Source: Candidatus Marinamargulisbacteria bacterium
GTDB lineage: Bacteria; Margulisbacteria; Marinamargulisbacteria; UBA817
Assembly (NCBI GenBank): GCA_023262965.1
Contig: JALQXX010000011.1
Span: 1-38,858 of the forward strand
Direction of reading: 5' to 3'
DNA length: 38,858 nt
Both the position numbers and the translations under genes were made by a program. Below are positions 36,111 through 38,858 of this stretch, piece by piece. The notes under the pieces were generated by a model that was not told the origin of the DNA, searched no databases, and worked only from the letters and a program-made list of their open reading frames with translations. Numbering within the stretch: the first letter of the stretch is position 1; each line of letters opens with the position of its first letter.

Positions 36111-36520
36111 TCGGATGCCTGATTCAGCACGTGAATGCGATTGTCCTCAACCCCATCGACATACTTGTCATATGTGCCTTCTGCATACCCGTCTTGCTGA
36201 CGTTTGTGATTTAAGGAATTCTTTTTTAAATACAAATCCACCACCTCATCCGCCGACAACCCCGCAATTGTGCACATGGACACCCAAAAATGCAGCATGT
36301 CAATGAGCTCAACTTTAACGTTATCCCAATCATCCGTGTCCTTTTTCCACCACTTCCAGTTCAAACTATCAATGGCTTCTGCCGATTCTTGACGCAAGGC
36401 CAACTCAAATTGCAAAAATTGCTCGCGGCGCCGATCCGGATCCGCAATCTCGGTGTACAAATCGGGATTGATTTTTTTATTTAATCGAATTTGTTCTTCA
36501 AAAATATCGTTTAAGCTCAT
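36107..36520 (-). CDS. Dimeric dUTPase (all-alpha NTP pyrophosphatase family)
   Basis: This enzyme hydrolyses dUTP to dUMP and keeps uracil out of DNA. The 137-residue all-helical protein shows the metal-binding pattern of the dimeric dUTPase/MazG-like superfamily: FELALRQESAEAIDSLNWKWW (two Glu, then a WKWW/FKFW signature) and VKVELIDMLHFWVSM (ExxD). A later helix ends KKNSLNHKRQQDGY (N...KR...Y). It differs from trimeric beta-type Dut. ATG 36520 has AAAGGAG upstream and a promoter at 36563-36591. It is first in dut-folD-prepilin peptidase. Confidence 0.88.
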   Translation of the reverse strand: MSLNDIFEEQIRLNKKINPDLYTEIADPDRRREQFLQFELALRQESAEAIDSLNWKWWKKDTDDWDNVKVELIDMLHFWVSMCTIAGLSADEVVDLYLKKNSLNHKRQQDGYAEGTYDKYVDGVEDNRIHVLNQASE

Positions 36521-36562
36521 AAAAATACTCCTTTATCTAGGCCCTTATGGACGCTATATAGT

Positions 36563-36591
36563 ATGGTACCAGACTCCGTCTCATGACTCAA
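36563..36591 (-). promoter_or_regulatory. dUTPase-folD promoter
   Basis: The minus strand shows TTGAGT (36586-36591), a 17-base spacer, and TACCAT (36563-36568). It predicts a leader of about 35 bases that includes the AAAGGAG site. It lies between the M20 hydrolase stop and dut. Confidence 0.6.
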
Positions 36592-36605
36592 TTGATGCCC
36601 GGAGG

Positions 36606-37742
36606 TTATCGAATCGCGCTGGCCTGCCAAACCGCTTCGGCCAATACGGCTGATCCAACCAATACGGCCTCATCTTCGGCAAAAAAATCGGGGGAGTGAA
36701 CGGGACTATAGGGGTCGTTGGGGTAACGTGCCCCCACACGAAAAAACCATCCGGGAATGGATTGGGTGTAGTGCCCAAAATCTTCGGATGCCATATTGGG
36801 CTCGGGCAATGATTGGGGGGCGATGCCGACCGCGTTATGAATGGCCTGTTTTGCCACCGATTCCAAGCCTGGGTGATTGATAACGGCTGGTGATGATGGG
36901 GTAATGGTAACCGTAATCCCGGGCTCCTGTAAGGCGTACAAGGCATCGTGGATAATACGGCGTTTTTGGGGGCACAAACACCGAATGGTTCCCGACAGGT
37001 CGGCTGTTTGGGGGATGATATTATGGCGGGATCCGGCATGACATTGGGTGATGGTTATAAAATGTGTGGGGCCGCAGTGCTGACCCTCCCAGGATGCGAT
37101 CGTATCGATCATGCGATGGGCCATATGAATGGGATTTTGACCCTCGTGTGGCCGTGCCGCATGCGCGGATTTTCCGGTACACCGAATGGTGAGTTTATCG
37201 GAATAGCTGGATATGGCTCCGGGATGCCACACAACCTCACCAATGGCATACCGTCGATCCACATGTCCCCCAAAAATGGCCCGTGTTTCTGGAGGAATGG
37301 CGTTTTGAGCCATTAAAAATGCCGCACCAGTACCCAACTCTTCGGCTTGTTGGAGTATGACAATGACATCGGATTCGGGTGGGTTTTCGGAGAGCAGCCG
37401 CGCCGCACCAATGGCCCATGCGGCGTGCACATCGTGCCCGCAGGCATGCATGACGCCTGTATTCACCGATGACCAGGCTAAACCGGTATTTTCGGTTATG
37501 GGTAAGGCATCGATATCACCGCGAATAGCAATGGGTGCTCCATCCGGATTTTTGCCCGCTAATCGCGCCACAATGCTGGTGCCAATGCAGTGGTAGTCGC
37601 GAAGTCGACAGGTCTGTAAGGCGTTGAGTAATCGTTGTTGAGTGGCTTGCTCGTGGTTGGATAGTTCCGGGTATTGATGCAGGGTATGCCGAAGGGATAT
37701 CACCGCCTGCTTTATGGCCAATGGAATGGCTTGCCAATGCAT
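36606..37742 (-). CDS. M20 family amidohydrolase (N-acyl-amino-acid hydrolase type)
   Basis: The 378-residue protein is a cytosolic metallo-amidohydrolase of the M20D/hippurate hydrolase group. Visible metal and catalytic segments are LRHTLHQYPELSNHE at about 18, IRGDIDALPI, MHACGHDVHAAWAIGAARLL, LQQAEELGTGA, the small-domain GKSAHAARPHEGQNP, and the final MASEDFGHYTQSIPG. The substrate (N-acyl amino acids, peptides or IAA conjugates) is unknown. The ATG overlaps the stop of the AT-hook protein gene (TAATG), so the two are translationally coupled. Confidence 0.93.
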   Translation of the reverse strand: MHWQAIPLAIKQAVISLRHTLHQYPELSNHEQATQQRLLNALQTCRLRDYHCIGTSIVARLAGKNPDGAPIAIRGDIDALPITENTGLAWSSVNTGVMHACGHDVHAAWAIGAARLLSENPPESDVIVILQQAEELGTGAAFLMAQNAIPPETRAIFGGHVDRRYAIGEVVWHPGAISSYSDKLTIRCTGKSAHAARPHEGQNPIHMAHRMIDTIASWEGQHCGPTHFITITQCHAGSRHNIIPQTADLSGTIRCLCPQKRRIIHDALYALQEPGITVTITPSSPAVINHPGLESVAKQAIHNAVGIAPQSLPEPNMASEDFGHYTQSIPGWFFRVGARYPNDPYSPVHSPDFFAEDEAVLVGSAVLAEAVWQASAIR

Positions 37743-38653
37743 TATGGATTGGCGGACTTTTTGGGCCGACCAACGGGGCGTTTTTGGGCCGCGCCGGTTG
37801 ATTTGACCCGCGCTTTGGGGGATGATGCCGGTGATTTTTTGGGTTTGGGCGGGGTGATTGTTGTGGGGGTGGATTTGGTTTTTTTGGCGTTTGCTGCAAC
37901 GGCTGGTGCTGGCGTGACTTTTTTGGGGGGGGTAACTGGGGGTGTTACGATTTTTTTGGGCCGACCAACCGGGCGTTTTTGTGAGGTTTCAGCTGTTTTG
38001 GCAGCCGATTTAGCGGATGGCGCCAATGGCTTTTTGGTCTTGAGTGGAGCGATACTTTTTTTGGGTGGCGTGGATTTGGGCGCAATCGTTTTTGGTTTGG
38101 CGGCTGGTTTGGACGTGGTTTTTTTTGTGGTTGGAGCTGTAGTGGTCTTTTTAGGCCTACCTACGGGGCGTTTTTTGGGCGTTTGACTCAATTTGGGAAG
38201 GGCTTTGGTGGTAGAAGATGGTTGATTGGATGACTCTAGCGTGTTGGTTTCAGAAACGGTCTTGGGCTGACGACCTTTGGTTATGGCAGCTGGTTTAATT
38301 TTATTAGCTGCAGTAATGGTGGCTGTAACTTTTTTAGGTCGATCAACCGTACGATCTTCTAATGGTGTCATGAGTGGACCCTTGGTGGATGCATGGGGTG
38401 GTGTTGGGATATGTGTGAATCGTGTAGGGGTATTGTCCACTGCCTCGTCAGGGATAGTTCGAATTGTTTTTGATGCTAAGGCCCCTAAGGATGTGGCGCG
38501 TGATATGGACACCATTGGTAAGGGCTCTTTGGGGTTGTTGGGCGATTTGCGTTTTTTAATGACTACCGATACCTCAATAATCATTAATAATCCTGATGTT
38601 ACAATCAAGCTGAAAAATAAAATGGCTATAAAAACAAATTCTAACCGAATCAT
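37742..38653 (-). CDS. Membrane-anchored Lys/Pro/Ala-rich protein with three AT-hooks
   Basis: I know no named family for this 303-residue product. Residues about 5-31 form one membrane helix (IRLEFVFIAILFFSLIV). It is followed by KKRKS, so the long basic tail should be in the cytoplasm by the positive-inside rule. The tail is a low-complexity Lys/Pro/Ala/Thr sequence with three AT-hook motifs, (K/Q)KRPVGRPKK, at 160-169, 225-234 and 290-299. Each is exactly 65 residues from the next, and a partial copy VDRPKK lies near 102. AT-hooks bind the minor groove of AT-rich DNA. A role in tethering the chromosome to the membrane is inferred. An H1/AlgP-like or wall-contacting basic tail is an alternative. 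ATG 38653 overlaps a short leader ORF stop (ATGA); ATG 38665 is possible. Confidence 0.75.
   Translation of the reverse strand: MIRLEFVFIAILFFSLIVTSGLLMIIEVSVVIKKRKSPNNPKEPLPMVSISRATSLGALASKTIRTIPDEAVDNTPTRFTHIPTPPHASTKGPLMTPLEDRTVDRPKKVTATITAANKIKPAAITKGRQPKTVSETNTLESSNQPSSTTKALPKLSQTPKKRPVGRPKKTTTAPTTKKTTSKPAAKPKTIAPKSTPPKKSIAPLKTKKPLAPSAKSAAKTAETSQKRPVGRPKKIVTPPVTPPKKVTPAPAVAANAKKTKSTPTTITPPKPKKSPASSPKARVKSTGAAQKRPVGRPKKSANP
37758..38175 (-). repeat. 195-bp periodic repeat units encoding AT-hooks
   Basis: A nearly identical 28-base unit occurs at 37758-37785, 37953-37980 and 38148-38175, and its period is exactly 195 bases. The unit encodes the RPVGRPKK core with its flanks. The 37 codons or so between units are diverged but keep the length and the Lys/Pro/Ala/Thr composition. 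A weaker relative lies near 38331-38350. Confidence 0.85.
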
Positions 38654-38691
38654 GCCCACCCCCATTGTAATGGCTGCTGTTGTGTCATCAT
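38650..38691 (-). CDS. 13-codon leader ORF upstream of the AT-hook gene
   Basis: ATG-ATG at 38686-38691 has an excellent AAAGGAG site (38699-38705) with 7-base spacing. It opens a short frame MMTQQQPLQWGWA whose TGA overlaps the ATG of the AT-hook gene (ATGA). The best ribosome site in this region therefore serves the small ORF, and the large gene would be translated by coupling. It may be a real leader peptide, or a one- or two-base sequence error may split what should be one start. Confidence 0.4.
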   Translation of the reverse strand: MMTQQQPLQWGWA

Positions 38692-38797
38692 ATGGCTACT
38701 CCTTTAGTCTACTTTATCGATTGAATTGGGGAATTATTGAGTTTTTTGCGCGCTTAGGTTATCTTTGCGAGCATTTGTCGCGTTTGGGATGGTATTC

Positions 38798-38858
38798 TTA
38801 GCGTTGTTTTTTAAAGCCGGAATAGTCTGCCGCATTGTCGTTTTGTACAATTACAGCT
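38798..38858 (-). CDS. Possible C-terminal end of an upstream gene, partial
   Basis: The last 61 bases on the minus strand read as an open frame that ends AVIVQNDNAADYSGFKKQR followed by TAA. Codon choice is like that of the neighbours. A second frame is also open for 15 codons, so the call is weak. No family can be named. The interval between it and the leader ORF (38692-38797) holds the ribosome site and no other recognised feature. Confidence 0.3.
   Translation of the reverse strand, partial: AVIVQNDNAADYSGFKKQR

Noticed and set aside
37674-38801. Long plus-strand frames opposite the AT-hook gene, rich in Gly, Val and Phe
   Set aside because: They are mirror images of the Lys/Pro/Ala-rich coding repeat. 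They have no ribosome site and no recognisable domain.
1-38858. CRISPR array, tRNA, rRNA, insertion sequence or phage genes
   Set aside because: I looked for direct-repeat arrays, cloverleaf-like segments, transposase-type proteins and terminal inverted repeats and saw none. The only regular repeat is the coding AT-hook unit.

Overview
The window is a dense, almost gap-free stretch of bacterial chromosome with short overlaps between many genes. TGA is used as a stop codon: topA ends in TGA and several gene pairs overlap as ATGA, so the standard bacterial code applies. Outer-membrane-type beta-barrel proteins with signal peptides and a glutathione system point to a diderm (two-membrane) bacterium. 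An SLH-like domain placed in a periplasmic segment would fit the diderm relatives of Cyanobacteria, such as Margulisbacteria/Marinamargulisbacteria. That placement is an inference from domain style and cannot be proven from this window. I see no tRNA, rRNA, CRISPR array, insertion sequence or phage module.

Layout. (1) 1-6367, minus strand: pckA, mutL, topA and the 5' part of panC, with good promoters in front of pckA and topA. (2) 6793-11868, plus strand: the accessory-looking highlight, four tightly overlapping genes. They encode a FliF/SLH-like/FliG fusion, a FliM-middle-domain-like protein, and two beta-barrel proteins each ending in TPRs. (3) 11912-15926: gshA-gshB-grx-bolA-grxD-mutY, a glutathione, Fe-S and oxidative-damage operon, followed by ilvE and a PrxQ/Bcp peroxiredoxin to 17333. 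(4) 17316-20479, minus: folB and nrdA. (5) 20749-21636: a GNAT acetyltransferase. (6) 21667-24985, minus: ilvB-ilvN-aroC, divergent from sucCD (25157-27228), which ends in a clear hairpin terminator. (7) 27274-32657: a small hypothetical gene, then minus-strand typA and purD-rsuA/rluB-like-pyrC. (8) 32868-34613: an MsbA-like ABC exporter. (9) 34607-37742, minus: dimeric dUTPase-folD-prepilin peptidase, and an M20 amidohydrolase. (10) 37742-38691: a membrane-anchored protein with three AT-hook motifs spaced exactly 195 bp apart, preceded by a 13-codon leader ORF.

Most genes are ordinary housekeeping: branched-chain and aromatic amino acids, purine, pyrimidine and folate metabolism, DNA repair, and TCA/PEP metabolism. 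The most unusual content is the FliF-FliG fusion cluster. It looks like a flagellar C-ring/MS-ring derivative rebuilt as a trans-envelope complex: an inner-membrane ring domain, a periplasmic SLH-like insertion, a fused switch protein that has lost most residues of the torque helix, a one-domain FliM, and outer-membrane barrel-TPR partners. Other points of note are the AT-hook membrane protein, a MutY whose C-terminal domain keeps an intact Nudix box, and a set of promoters whose -10 boxes lie only 6-9 bases before the start codon, which predicts leaderless mRNAs.
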